64,000 bases of DNA from assembly GCA_004380135.1 (NCBI GenBank), contig QXCR01000010.1, positions 496,001-560,000 on the forward strand, given 5' to 3'. The position numbers and the translations under genes are program-made. Below are positions 21,673-32,962 of the stretch, one piece after another. This DNA comes from Stemphylium vesicarium. Its lineage: Eukaryota; Ascomycota; Dothideomycetes; Pleosporales; Pleosporaceae. Positions within the stretch are counted from its first letter, which is position 1; the number at the start of each line of letters is the position of its first letter. Under the pieces are notes generated by a model. That model had not been told where the DNA came from, did no database searches, and saw only the letters and a program-made list of their open reading frames with translations.

Positions 21673-23871
21673 TCACTTGAACGCGGCAAGCAGTTCTGCT
21701 CCAGGCACATTGTGGCCAAAGTCTAGGATCAACGTTCTGCCGTCCTGACTGGTAGCAACAACACGCCTATAATCGCTCTTAGCCGATAGGATCCAACTCG
21801 TGGTCCAATTCTTGTATACGGCGTATGTTTGTCCGGTTTCGTAATCGGAAACCTGGATACTCTGGTCGTACGAGCCGGATACGATACGTCCATTGAATGC
21901 ATCAAGGAACAGCGAGCGGACGAGACCGTCGTGCTTAACCCTGCTGTGCACAAGCTCGCCAGTGGAGGCGTCGAACTTGTACACGACATGGTCGTTGCCT
22001 CCAGCGAGTACGTATTTGGCGTCGTCGGAAAACTCTACAGCTGCGAGACCACGGTCTTCAGAAGGAAAGTCTTTGATTGAGACGCCAGTCTCGAGGTTCC
22101 AAAGCTTGGCTACACCATCGCCACTAGCAGAGACAAGGAAGTTGCCGCGGAGCTGCACAGCGTTGACAGGGCCGCGGTGACCCTTGAGGGTGCGAAGACA
22201 GTTGCCAGTCTTACGGTCCCAGACCTTGATCATGGCATCCTTTGAACAAGAGATGATGTACTTGTCGTCCAGACAAACATCCAAGACGCCAGCTTCGTGA
22301 CCACGGAGCCGGTACATGGACACGTATTCATCGCCGGTAATATCCCACACAATGCAAGTGTAGTCTGATGAGCCCGTAACCATGATCTCGCTGTCGTACT
22401 GGAGACAGAGAATGGATGCGTCGTGGTAGTCAGCAGGGACTGTGTAGATGTCGTTGCCAAGCTTGGTGCCGTTCATAGATGCGTGGCTGATGACACGTTC
22501 CGGTCGCTCCTCCATGGGTGGGGGAGTGTTTGGCGTTGGGCGGTGGTTGGGACCGCCGTAGACCTTGGTGCACTTGTATGTCTTGAGGTCCCATACACGG
22601 ATAGTTCGATCGCGCGAACCGGTAATGGCCTTGTTCTCGTCGAACTGGCAGCAGTAGACGCTGTCCGTGTGGCCGTTCAGATAAACGGCAGCAGGTGCAC
22701 CCGTCTTCCATCGGGCATCTATTGTGCTCCGGGCCTCGAACATCTTCTTCCAATCCTGTGCAGGAGCAGGGTTGCCGCCTGCCATTTTGCCCGTGCCCAG
22801 GCCGCCCATCTGAATGGGCGCGGGGGAGACGTGTACTTCGGGCTCGTGCTTGCGAAGGAAGACATTACGCCAGACATGTGGCGAGGAAGCATGCTCGTTC
22901 CAGCTGCGCGATACTCGCTCGGCGCGGACAAGGGAGGCGGCATCAAGGTTGGAGAGAACGGTGGTGGCGAGTTCGGCGGGGAGACGTTGGAAAGGGTCGA
23001 TCATCTTCTTCTCGGTGACGCTGTCGGCCCGGACAATGGGCGAGGCACACGTCATGTCGACACCACTCTCATTGTCCTTGATGTCATCGTCACGCGACGA
23101 CGGTAGGAGACCATTGAGAAAGCGATGCGTGTGTTCTTGCTCACGGCGTAATTGGTTCTGTCGGTCCTGGTTGGCGGCGGCGGCAGCTTGTCGAGCGGCG
23201 GCCCCGGGCACCGTCTGGATGTGATATGCGGCTGGAGGGGTGAAGAGGGTCTTGGTCACGTCTGCCGACGAAGCGGAAGCTGTCGGACGACGTCGCATGC
23301 TGCTCAGTCGTCGAAAGGGAGAGAAGGTCTTGGAGGCGGAGGGGGTGGATTGTGGGTGCAGCTGGAAGGGCGGGATGCCCGAGTCTTGGTGCTGCAGAGG
23401 CATTCGTTGTTGCTCCATGTTGGGCTTGGCCTGGGTCGCGCTCGAAGGGGGAAGGGATTCAAAGAGGGAATGGATGGAGCCGCGACGGCGCTGTGCAGGT
23501 GTTGCCGAAGAGACAGACGACATTCGCCGGCGCGTCTTCTGGCGAGTGAAACTACCAGCGACTGCACCAAACGCGCGCGAGAAGGAGCTGCTCTGTGAAT
23601 GCTGCGAGGAGCCGTCTGCAGCCATGGTGGCCTCGTTCACCGCGTCCAACATGTTCGTATCCTTCATGTCCGAGTGGTAGGGGGCAGGGAAGGTCTGTGA
23701 TATGGTCCGCTTCATCGTGTGCGGCGGCGGCGGGATGGGGGCCGTGTTGTTGTTATTGTTGCTGTTGTTGAGGCTGGTGCTGATATTGTTGGACGACGAG
23801 GACGAGGATGCGTCGTCTACGTCGGAGGAGGTTTTGGGTCGGTGCGACAGAGTAGACTGCCTGCGATACAT
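21673..23871 (-). CDS. F-box / WD40-repeat protein (SCF ubiquitin ligase receptor)
   Basis: An open frame of 732 residues from the ATG at 23871. The first 280 residues are disordered, with Asn- and Ser-runs and basic patches. The F-box spans about 293-340 (DPFQRLPAELATTVLSNLD ... SRSWNEHASSPHVWRNVF). Seven or so WD40 repeats fill about 400-725, with GSRDRTIRVWD, GSSDYTCIVWD, CSKDAMIKVWD and SASGDGVAKLWN. Such proteins dock phosphorylated substrates on Skp1-Cul1; the target is not readable. The frame stops at AAGTGA, but that stop lies inside a good GTGAGT donor (21671-21676), and a strong acceptor at 21490 precedes a protein-like frame, so the last residues are uncertain. An in-frame TTG further upstream is not a likely start. 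Confidence 0.87.
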   Translation of the reverse strand: MYRRQSTLSHRPKTSSDVDDASSSSSSNNISTSLNNSNNNNNTAPIPPPPHTMKRTISQTFPAPYHSDMKDTNMLDAVNEATMAADGSSQHSQSSSFSRAFGAVAGSFTRQKTRRRMSSVSSATPAQRRRGSIHSLFESLPPSSATQAKPNMEQQRMPLQHQDSGIPPFQLHPQSTPSASKTFSPFRRLSSMRRRPTASASSADVTKTLFTPPAAYHIQTVPGAAARQAAAAANQDRQNQLRREQEHTHRFLNGLLPSSRDDDIKDNESGVDMTCASPIVRADSVTEKKMIDPFQRLPAELATTVLSNLDAASLVRAERVSRSWNEHASSPHVWRNVFLRKHEPEVHVSPAPIQMGGLGTGKMAGGNPAPAQDWKKMFEARSTIDARWKTGAPAAVYLNGHTDSVYCCQFDENKAITGSRDRTIRVWDLKTYKCTKVYGGPNHRPTPNTPPPMEERPERVISHASMNGTKLGNDIYTVPADYHDASILCLQYDSEIMVTGSSDYTCIVWDITGDEYVSMYRLRGHEAGVLDVCLDDKYIISCSKDAMIKVWDRKTGNCLRTLKGHRGPVNAVQLRGNFLVSASGDGVAKLWNLETGVSIKDFPSEDRGLAAVEFSDDAKYVLAGGNDHVVYKFDASTGELVHSRVKHDGLVRSLFLDAFNGRIVSGSYDQSIQVSDYETGQTYAVYKNWTTSWILSAKSDYRRVVATSQDGRTLILDFGHNVPGAELLAAFK

Positions 23872-24601
23872 TGGATGTGCTGCTGGTGAGGGAGCCCCTA
23901 AGAGTTGCGGTGAATGCAAGACGGCCGAAACAAGCGGAACAGTTCAAAGGCAAGGAGCGGCGTCGGGCAGGCGAAAGAGGACAACAAGCGGAAGTGCAAC
24001 TACAAGTGCAACTGCAACGGGAAGACGCTGTGCGATGCGACGAACAGATAGGAAGAGAGAGAACGTGCACAACAACGAGGACGCGGCGAAAGGAGGGTGA
24101 GGGTGGTGGTGGGCGGAAAAACAAGGATGCGAAACGAGGGCTGATTACGGGAGAGGGAGGAGCATAAGTAGTGAGAAGGCGAAAAGTCAATTCGAGGCAA
24201 AGAGCCAGATTCTGTTGCACCGCTAACCAGCGCTTTGCCTGCTAGTGCAGCCGATCTCTCACGACAGCGACGGCGGCGAGGGAGTCTCCCGGCTCCACCC
24301 CCTGGCAATTACAGCATATCTAATCACCAGCACTACCACTACCACTAACACCACCACCACCACTAACACAACCACCATCTGCTTCTTTCTCTTCTCCTTC
24401 TTCTTGCTCAACGCCAACCTAGACCCTGCCGCCGTCTGGTGCAGTACCACTGCCGACTTTACTGCTGCTTCCGGCATCTCCGCCACCAATAGCCCGGCTG
24501 GTCCAGCTTCTACTTCCCCAACACCTGCCACGCCCGCTTTCCCACGGTTCTCATCTGAATCGCGTTGAGACGACTCGAAACCAAACCACTGCCACCCAAA
24601 C
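23872..24601. promoter_or_regulatory. Divergent promoter region of the F-box and DUF7704 genes
   Basis: These 730 bases lie between two starts reading apart. It contains (ACCACCACT)-type low-complexity sequence at about 24325-24378 just before the rightward gene. No gene is seen. Confidence 0.45.
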
Positions 24602-25114
24602 ATGATGGCTTCCGCTGCACCCGCACCAGTACCCAGCCTTTACCGCTTCATCTTCTTGTGGATAGAACCGTGTTCCATCCTGCTGGGCGCTGTCTATGCA
24701 GCCTGCTTTCAGACAACGTATCTGGACCTTACAACGCATGCCCCAAGCGCACCAGACGCCCTCATCCCCATCTCAACAGAAATCGTCCTGACTCAATTGG
24801 CAAACCTGTATTTCGGACTTGCTTTTCTTGAAGCCTCAGTCCTGCGCGCCACCTCGGACATGCAAGTGTGGAAGACATTTCTCGTCGGGCTGCTTGTCGC
24901 CGATTTTGGGCACCTCTACTCGGTACATGTTCTTGGCATCAGCATCTACTGGGCCTTTTGGAACTGGAACGCCATTGATCTAGGTAACATACCGTTTGTC
25001 TATTTCCTTGCCGTGACGCGTATCTGTCTGCTTCTGGGTGTCGGCTTCAACCACCACCCTCCCACGCATGAGGGTCAAGGCCACCTGACGACGGGGAAGG
25101 CGCGCCAGGATTAG
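24602..25114 (+). CDS. DUF7704-type four-helix membrane protein
   Basis: A single exon of 170 residues with an ATG doublet at the start (24602 and 24605). Hydrophobic helices are visible around FIFLWIEPCSILLGAVYAA, ANLYFGLAFLEASVL, FLVGLLVADFGHLYSV and PFVYFLAVTRICLLLGVG. The patterns IEP, DFGHLYSV and WNWNAIDLGN fit a fungal-only membrane family that I recall as DUF7704. It has no assigned function. The C-terminal tail is short and hydrophilic with His-Pro residues. Confidence 0.75.
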   Translation: MMASAAPAPVPSLYRFIFLWIEPCSILLGAVYAACFQTTYLDLTTHAPSAPDALIPISTEIVLTQLANLYFGLAFLEASVLRATSDMQVWKTFLVGLLVADFGHLYSVHVLGISIYWAFWNWNAIDLGNIPFVYFLAVTRICLLLGVGFNHHPPTHEGQGHLTTGKARQD

Positions 25115-26953
25115 CGAAATAGTAGCCACCTAGCCTATTTGGGCCAAATCCATGCTTCTCCCATCGTGACTATCATCATCTTACAATCATATCCACAAGT
25201 GCATCTCACTACCAACACCCATCTCTCGCTTCGCATGCTTTCTCACCATCTGCCCCCCTAGACTAAGAACCGCCCCCCTCCCCATGACCCAATGCCCATA
25301 GCCGGCAACATAACCGAACAAATCGCATGCTCATTACCCCAGACCCACCCCTAGACCCTGTCCATCATCCTCGCGTCCGCATCTCACCGACTTCTCACCG
25401 CCTACCACGTCTTCACCGCCCGGAACTATTCCGAACCTCAGCCTTCTGTGAACCATCGTCAGAACGAGGAGCTTACACGTACGAAGCTCTCGCCCCGTCT
25501 CCAGCACCACCACTATATCCGCCAGCAATAAACGCCCCCCAACATCTACTATTTCTCGTGCAGTGAAAGCCGTTCTTCCCAGGGTTCCGCATGGCACTAC
25601 TACTACTCCTGCATGCAATATGCCGAGAAGAAATCTCCCTCGCATAGCCTGCTCCTTGTTCGCCTTTCGCCTTCGCCTTCGCCCTCGCCCTCGCCGCACT
25701 TTACTCGGCCCCGTCATGCCCTGCAGTTCCGCTGACGACAACAACAACAACAACCAAAAGGCAAGGTAACCGGCAACTCCGCCACAAGCAACGCCACACA
25801 TTACGTATGTATGCGCATCTATCTGCGAATGTCAGTAATTTTTTCTTTCTTTCATTCCTCTGCTTTGCTATGCATCCTCTCGAGTGACGACGGCGTCACC
25901 TGTGGTTTGGAAGGTGGGAAGTAGGAAAATACGTATTGCAGTAGGACGGGTAGGGTAGCAAGTACCATGGTACCTGCGGTTGCCAGTAACCCCAGGCCCC
26001 ACCCTCATGACATGTGACTTGCATCATGTCAAACCACGCCATCTTGACGTTACTGTACCATGGTTCGGGTCAGGGTCTTCGGCGACTCCATAAGCGCCTG
26101 GCCTCCACTCAAAAGGGTCCAGATCATGGTATTGTAGTTGCGAGGCACGTCATACGCGTGGGGACACTGCCATGTGTTTTGAACGCGCTCCACCACCTCC
26201 CCGTTACATCATTAAAGCTAATCCGAAAGAAGGGACCAGTCCCTTTTTTTTTAAAAAAAAAATCTTCCCGTCCCTCTCTGCTGACCACGACACGGTAAAT
26301 CAAAACAAAAGGCACACTTCTCCGGGTACAGTGTCTGACAATGCGCATCCAGTCTGATTCCGCACGGCGCAATCTCGCAACCCCTAACTAGCGTAAATTA
26401 GTACAGCGACGGACTTAAACTTTATACAGAGACACGGGCAAAGTAGATTAATCATTGCCGTATTTAGACGCACATCAAACCATGAAACACAGGTATCAAT
26501 TCCAGATATTCCTCTCCTTACGCAGAACCCAAAAAAAAAATTGGTGGCGAAAGAATACGCGGTGGGAGAGAAGGGTATAACTATCCATATTCAAAGATCC
26601 CCCAAAACCACAAAGACTAGAAATGAAGACGAAAGAGAGATGTTTGAAAAGAAAACAGAATACGCCTCCCATTTGCCCATCCAAACACCCGTGACACTTT
26701 TGCCGCTTCACATAGCACGCCGTAAGCCGCAGCCGCATCCGCACAGTAATCGCTCATACGAAGAGGCCGTTACAAATCAAAGACTCCGTAAAAGTAAGCC
26801 GAAAGAAAAAGAAGAAACTCCCACCTCGCAAACATGACTAACGAAAGTGGTGATACATTGTCAATGAATAAAGAGAACCCCCAACAAAAGTAAAGAAAAA
26901 GCGGCATATATGGTCAAAGATGACGAGAATATGCCACAAACTAATCATGCAAA
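25115..26953. other. Gene-free convergent region (1.8 kb)
   Basis: It lies between the stop of the DUF7704 gene and the stop of Med15. I see 3' flanking sequence, a 12-bp palindrome GTACCATGGTAC (25962-25973) and a hairpin followed by T and A runs (26230-26262). No coding signal is convincing. Confidence 0.5.
26230..26262. repeat. Hairpin AAGGGAC-CA-GTCCCTT followed by T9A10
   Basis: A perfect 7-bp inverted repeat with a 2-base spacer runs straight into nine T and ten A. Its form resembles a hairpin/oligo-T terminator, but no RNA gene is seen upstream, so the role is open. Confidence 0.6.
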
Positions 26954-29159
26954 TCAAGCGTCAAGTGCAGCCGCATCGAGCGTTCCACCCATGCTATCCA
27001 TCGTCTTCTCCAACATGTCGAGATCCATCATGGTTCCAGCACCATAGTCTGGGAACAGCATCATGTCTTCGCTGTCCATTGGGGGAAGCACGACGCCGAG
27101 ATTTTGCAGATCCTCCGACAACTGTAGATCCACTGGAAGAGTATCGCCGTACATGCCCACTGCCCAAGCATCAGGCATATCGGCATCTTTGAGATCGATG
27201 TTGATAAGGAGGTTGTCATTCTCTGAAATGTCAGACTGCCTTGTAGATGGTGTATCCTTTGCGGATGACTCGGGCGTAGTCGAAGGCGAAGCAGGCCGGG
27301 AGCGCAGCGCCCATGCATTATCCTCATCCTTGAGATCGAGTACCGTAAAAGGCCTGTTTGCGTCAAGCGCTGCAAAGGTATCCTCGTACGAATAGTCGAG
27401 AAGCGACATGGGCAACATCGGGGGTTGCTGTTGCTCTTCTTCCTTTACCACTGGTTCTGGTGCTGGAACTTGCTGCTCCTTCGGTACTGATTTGGGAATA
27501 CTGGCTGGCGTGGCTTTGCCTCTTGCACCTGAGCCAGGAGTAGCCACCTTCGCTATTGTCTGGGGCGTCTTGAGTAAGTTGGATGACGGCGAGTCTTTTA
27601 CACCTGTCTGCGTTGGCACACGTGCCATCGCCGTCGCTGTCATTGGTTGTGCGACGGGAGTGGCCGCACCTTGCGACGCGCCCGGTGTTTGCTCTGACTT
27701 TGCGTTTTGTGGTGGTGCTCGCGGGGCAGCAGGGGCCGGCTTCGAGGCACGTTTCGCAGCGTTCTGATCGATCTTCATCTCGCCCGTCTTCTGATCAACA
27801 TCGAGATAATCGGCCATCGAGTCAAGAGCGAATTGCATTGGGTTTTCGACCTTGACATGCATTTGGCTGTGTGACTCCAGTTCGGCTGGGGTATCAAAGC
27901 CCCGCACAGAGTATTCACAGCTCGCATCGTTGCATCTGAAGCTTGGTCGTTGCGGTACTTGCTTGTCAGGCGGTGGCTGTCTCCTGAGCTCGGGCGAGTT
28001 GCCCATACCTGAGCCAATGCGAGGCGAGGCTTTGGCAACAGGGGTAGACGACTGACTGCCAGCCTCGAGCTTCGCGCGCTTCTTCTCGGGCAATACAAGA
28101 TTTGTGACTGGCCTTGCTCCCTCGAAGTAATGTGCGGCTCCATGGCCTGGATCGGCACCAATGGCAAACGGTGGTCGGTCGGTGGTAGGGGCTGAGGGAG
28201 CCTTTTGGTTGCGATTTTGTTGTTCTACGATCTTCAGATTTGCGGCATTAAGTTGAGCGGGCGAGGCATTCGAACCCTGAGGCTGGGACTGCTGAGCAGC
28301 TGTGCTCTGACCTTGTGTCTGCTTCATCTTCTCCTGAATCTTCATGACAAACTTGACTGTCGCGCTCATGTGATTCCTAAACTCATCGATTGTCAATGTG
28401 ACTTGAGGGTGAAGGGTCCCGTCAGCCTCATTGATCTGTTGAAACAAAAGCGCGCGCGATTTCATTATTTGACGGATGACCTGTTCGGATTCAGACGTGT
28501 CGTACGAAGCATGGAAGATGCGGAGAGCTTGGTCTGATTGCTTGAGACGTTGAAACTGGTCTTTCAGTGACTTCTGTAGAGCTGCACGAGCCTGTGGCGG
28601 CAGTTGGATAGGCTGCTTGTGGGGAAGACTCTTTTCTGCCTCGTCCATCAATTGCTTGAATTGACGAATCCGCGTAGGATCACCCATTCTCTGTCTAAGT
28701 TCTTCGGGGTTGAGCATAGATCCGCGCTGTTGTTGCATCCTGTTGTTCGAGGCATCCTGCGCTTTCAACAACTGTGCTCTGTATTGCGCATGCTGTGCGG
28801 GAGTGAGTTTAGACATTTGCTCTTGCGTAAGATTAAGACCGGGTTGCGATTTAGAAGAAGCCATAGCAGGAGCTTGTGGTGCAACCTCGTTGCCAGACTC
28901 ATTGGTGTCCTCGTTCGGTCTCTTTGTGCCTTTACTTCCAGCATTGTTAGCAGAGTGCGACGGTGTAGGCTGTGCTTGTTGGGGCCTTGGTGCTGGTTTG
29001 GACTGCGGAGTAGCCTGTGTAGGCGGCTGTGCCGTAGGCGGCCGATTGTGCTGGAGCTGCTGTTGTTGTTGCGGAGGCATTGAGACGGGCGGCTGGCCCT
29101 GATTCCGCTGTTGAGCATGCTGATTGAGCATTGCTGATTGCTGTTGCTGTTGCTGTTGC

Positions 29160-29214
<55 letters not shown>

Positions 29215-29225
29215 GCTGCTGCTGC

Positions 29226-29267
<42 letters not shown>

Positions 29268-31627
29268 CTCTGTTGCTGAAGATTTTTCATCCTCATTGAA
29301 ATCATGAAGCCCCGTAGTTGATCGTCTGGCATGTTGGCTTGAGGTTGACCTGCCATTCTCGCCCGGAATTGTTGTAACTCCTGCGGCGTCACTTGAAGAG
29401 CTGCCATGTTCTGCATGTTCGGTTGTTGCTGTGGTGTTCGGACAGGACCCTGATTGGGATTTACCTGGGCTGGGGGAGCGAGGCCCTGGCCAGGCTGTTG
29501 TGTGGGATGAACACCAGGGACGCCATTTGATTGTCTTACCATGTCTTGGAAGTGCAAAACCTGTAGCATAAGCAATTTCTGGCTGTCGACGCCAGGTACT
29601 AGAGCCGGGTTTTGACCAGCCCAGGCTTTGAGCTGTTGCCATGTTCGGACGTCTGGAGGAAGACTTTGACGGATTTGCGCATTCAAAACATTTGGAGGGA
29701 ACGGCTTGGGGTCAGTGGCGTGTATGATACCAGGGTTGGCCCGAAGCAAGCTGGACGCAGCAGCAACACGTTGCTGCTGGTTGGGCATTGAACCACGCTG
29801 AGCTCCCATTGGGGGTTGTGGACCAGCTCCAGGTGGGGGCTGCGAGAGGTTCATGCCAGGTCGGACCATGTTCTGCATATTAGGAGCACCAAGCATTTGA
29901 CCAGACATGGTAGGTTGAAGTTGCTGTTGTTGGTTGAAAGGCATGTTTGGCTGACCTCCATTCGGCTGACCAGGTGCAAATGTTCCGTTTGGCATGCCAT
30001 TGTTCCGCCGAAGGTTCATCATGTAGCTCTGTAAGATGACGCGGAATTGATGCTCGGGCACCTTGAGGAGCTGTTGCTTTACGGAAGCATCAAGGTCTGG
30101 AGGCATCATGCTCATCCGAACTTGATCCGTCAGTGGCTGCTGGTTTGCTTGCTGAACAGCAGCAGCTCTCTGCTGGGCTTGGCGCATGAGCTCAGATAGA
30201 TTTGGATCGGCTTGACCAGGCTGCGGTGTCATGATGGGAACGTGAGCTTGAGGGGGGCGCTGCTGTGGTGTGCCTGGGGGGCCCGGTTGGCCTGGCGGAG
30301 GCATGGGTCGATTGAGCATAGGCATAGCAGGACTGGGCTGCTGAGAGCCCTGGGGAAGGTTTAATCCACCAATCTGGCCCTGTAGCAATTGGTTTTGCTG
30401 ATTCCGTGCCTGAGCAGCTTGTTGCTGGCGTTGTTGTTCTAAGCGGGCCTGAGCCTGGGCCTGGGCCTGGGCTTGTGCATGTGCCTGCTGCGCCTGAGCC
30501 TGTCTGTGAAAAGCTTCGGCCTGGCGCTGTGCCATGGCATTTTGAGGTTGACCGGGTTGCGAGTTTTGGCCTTGGAAACCACCCATTTGACCTGCATTGT
30601 TCGGGTTGTTGCTTGCAGGTACCACCGTCGTGCCTTGGTCCTGACTTCGCATAGCCTCCATCTGGCGGTTTGCAATCTCAGTGAAGTCGAACTCTTGGTT
30701 GGGTTGGCGCTGGTTCATGTTCATTTGCTGTCCCTGCATACGGTTCTGCTGAACAGCTCCCTGCATGCCACCAGCATTCTGTCCAGATGCGGGCTGGTTG
30801 AGGGCACCTCTCCGATAGAGCATCTCGGCGTGCTGGCGAAAGCGTAGGAATAGAGGGTTGATGCCTTGGTTGATCAACTGCTGCTTCTTGTCGTCGGGCC
30901 AAGCGCGTATGTCGGCCTCGAATTTGACGCGAACTTCCTCTTTGCAGGTGTCCATGAGCTTCTTTGCGAATTGGTTGATAATCAGCTGGTCTTGGCGGGT
31001 TTGTTGGTTCTGGTTGGGCTGCATGTTCGGCTGCTGGTTGTTCTGACCTTGGGTCATGTTGGCAGGGTTCGGTCCATTCACGCCCATGGACGACTGTGCT
31101 TGGGCCATGGGAACCGGGGAAAGCTGCATGGGGCGCTGGAGCTGGGCATTGGGAAAGGCCGGGTTGAACTGCTGTGGAGTGGGCTGTCTGGGGCCTTGTT
31201 GGCCCATCTGGCCCATCATGTTCATCTGGGCAGGGTTCATTCCGTTGATTGGGTTGTTCATGTTGTTGGGCACACCGGCCTGGAGGCGCTGCAGCTGCTG
31301 TTGGCGTGCCGTGGTCATGACGATGAGCTTCTGCTTGATCTGAGAGACATATTGCTCCTTGGACTGGGCGGACATGAAGATCTGCGTCTCGAACTGGAGG
31401 GCGGCGCGCATCGACTCGACCTCAGGGATTTCGGGCTTGAGCAGGCGGTACTGGGTGAAGAACTGCAGAGCGAGCTGGCCGCGCTCCTCGGGCGGTGTAG
31501 TCTGCTGCCATCCGTTTGGGATCTTTCCTTGCTGTTGCTGGACGCGATAGTGTTGGATGAAGTGGTGGAGACCGGCCGAGGCGCGACCCTGCTGCATGCC
31601 ATTCTGCTGCATGTTGGCGTTATTCAT
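26954..31627 (-). CDS. MED15: Mediator complex subunit 15 (Gal11-like), KIX domain and polyglutamine
   Basis: A single long exon of 1557 residues from the ATG at 31627 (an in-frame TTG lies 12 nt upstream). Residues about 30-105 match the fungal KIX domain: NGWQQTTPPEERGQLALQFF, ALQFETQIFMSAQSKEQYVS, QIKQKLIVM. This domain receives activation domains of transcription factors. Most of the rest is Gln/Pro/Asn/Met-rich. It includes a run of 43 consecutive Gln encoded at 29138-29266. Towards the C terminus is a C-x4-C-x15-H-x3-H finger-like segment (CNDASCEYSVRGFD ... ESHSQMH) and an acidic end rich in Asp, Met and Leu. It belongs to the Mediator tail in the nucleus. The low-complexity middle could hide small in-frame introns, which cannot be excluded by eye. 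Confidence 0.85.
29138..29266 (-). repeat. CAG/CAA trinucleotide tract coding 43 Gln
   Basis: The plus strand reads CTG/TTG triplets, with about 18 uninterrupted TTG units from 29161 to 29214. It lies inside the Med15 reading frame and is a likely site of length variation. Confidence 0.9.
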
Positions 31628-32588
31628 GGCGACGCGCAAAGGGGGACGGGCGCGCTGTATGGCAGGAGGGCGTCGGGCGGGCTATAGACACAGCGGTGCA
31701 GTGCCGCGGATGTGCAGAGGACAGCAGCACTCATGCAGGACGCGAGTTTCAGGCTCCAGGTATGCGGCGGGCAGTGGGTGGTTGGCGGTGGGCGGTGGGC
31801 GGATGGCAGAGGGCGGAGGGCGGTGGGACGATGACGGGCGTCGAGACGTGGTGTCCTGTATCGAGTAGACGGGCTTTGTCGAGGCACGGGGCCTGCGGTG
31901 AGGACGACGAGACGAGACGAGATGAGACCGAGGATATCGTGGAGAAGAGATCGAGGAGACAAAGAGACGGAGAGACGAAGAGACGAAGAGACGGCAGGCC
32001 AAGGGAAGGGTGAGAGCAGGCCCAGCTTGCAGCCAGCACGGCGAGTGAGGCTTGGGTGAAGGGCGAACGAGGAGGGCACAGCGCCCGACAGCACGCCAGC
32101 GCGAGCGCCAGCTGCGGCTCGTTGGTGCGTGATCGACGCCGGCCTTGGCGCAGCCGCAGCATCAGCAGCAGCAGCAGCGCCTAAAGTACGCTATAGCACG
32201 TGTGCAAGGACAAGTACAGATGCAAGGGCAGGCGCAAGAAAGAAAACAACAGGTCTAGTGATTGTGCAAGTGCAGGAATACGTGGGCAAATGCTGTAATG
32301 GATGCATTGTAGACAGCTCGTCCTGGAGCCCTGGAGCCTGGGAGACGCAACAAAAGCAACGTCCGGCGTGTCTGTGTCTGCCCACATGCACATGCCTGCA
32401 TCATCAGTCTCACGAGGGTGCACAACCAACAAGTCGAGAATACAATTGCCATGGCATGCACAAGAGGCGCATCTGTCTCGATATATGCTATCAATCAGTC
32501 GTCTCATTACATGATGGTGCATGGCCCTTTTCCACTCATCCCCGCCTACTATTCATCCCATACTTGACTGACTGTGATACGCCATTAT
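31628..32588. other. Intergenic upstream of Med15, G- and purine-rich repeats
   Basis: Between the Med15 start and the COX9 stop, both leftward. The plus strand has GGGCGGT-type repeats at about 31760-31840 and GAGACGA-type purine repeats at 31900-31994, so the Med15 leader strand is C- and CT-rich. Long open frames here are low-complexity and are not called. Confidence 0.5.
31900..31994. repeat. Imperfect GAGACGA purine repeat
   Basis: Repeated AGAGACGA, GAGACGAG and GAGACAAAG units, nearly free of pyrimidine pairs on this strand. It lies about 270-370 bp upstream of the Med15 ATG. Confidence 0.65.
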
Positions 32589-32962
32589 CTATTTCTGGCC
32601 CAGAGCGGATGCGCGCTCGTCCTCGAGCTTCTGGTAGAAAGCGTCGCGGTGGCGAACCGCGGGAACGTGGTAGCCTTGGAAAGTAAGTATCGACTTGTCG
32701 AGCATGCAAGCCGCCATCACATCACATACCGTACCACCAGCCGTAGCCGGAAACGACACCAAGACCTGCCGTCGCTGTCAGTCAACTTTGCAAAATCACG
32801 CGTCCCCCGAGACCGATGAGCATCTACGCACCCATGGCGACAGAGAGGTCAAGCACGACCTGTCGGCGGAGCATCTGAAGTCCAGTCATTAGCCTAACTG
32901 CCCACTTCCTGTCCAAGCTAGCCCGTGGCAGCACATACGCCGGTGATGGGTTTGACAGCCAT
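32589..32962 (-). CDS. COX9: Cytochrome c oxidase subunit VIIa (Cox9-like)
   Basis: Tiny inner-membrane subunit of respiratory complex IV. Four exons (32939-32962, 32832-32874, 32730-32765, 32589-32674) total 189 nt for 62 residues, with consistent phases and GT-AG introns of 64, 65 and 55 nt. The protein starts MAVKPITG, then has MLRRQVVLDL, a single membrane helix with GLGVVSGYGWWYG, and a charged C-terminal tail (RHRDAFYQKLEDERA). The layout follows yeast Cox9: an APITG-type start, basic residues, one helix ending in YWWW-like aromatics, and an HxxKxxxReKFYAEL-like tail. No exon is long enough to be seen as an open frame on its own. It diverges from TAF8 with 273 bp between starts. Confidence 0.88.

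Noticed and set aside
22423..23106. Rightward frames of up to 227 codons across the F-box/WD40 gene
   Set aside because: These are antisense shadows of a strongly supported WD40 coding sequence.
30866..31687. 273-codon rightward frame rich in Leu and His over Med15
   Set aside because: It is the complement of Gln-rich coding sequence, which produces Leu/Val-rich frames on the other strand.
32129..32686. 185-codon rightward open frame
   Set aside because: It overlaps the COX9 last exon on the other strand, which has clear family support, and its own translation has no domain.
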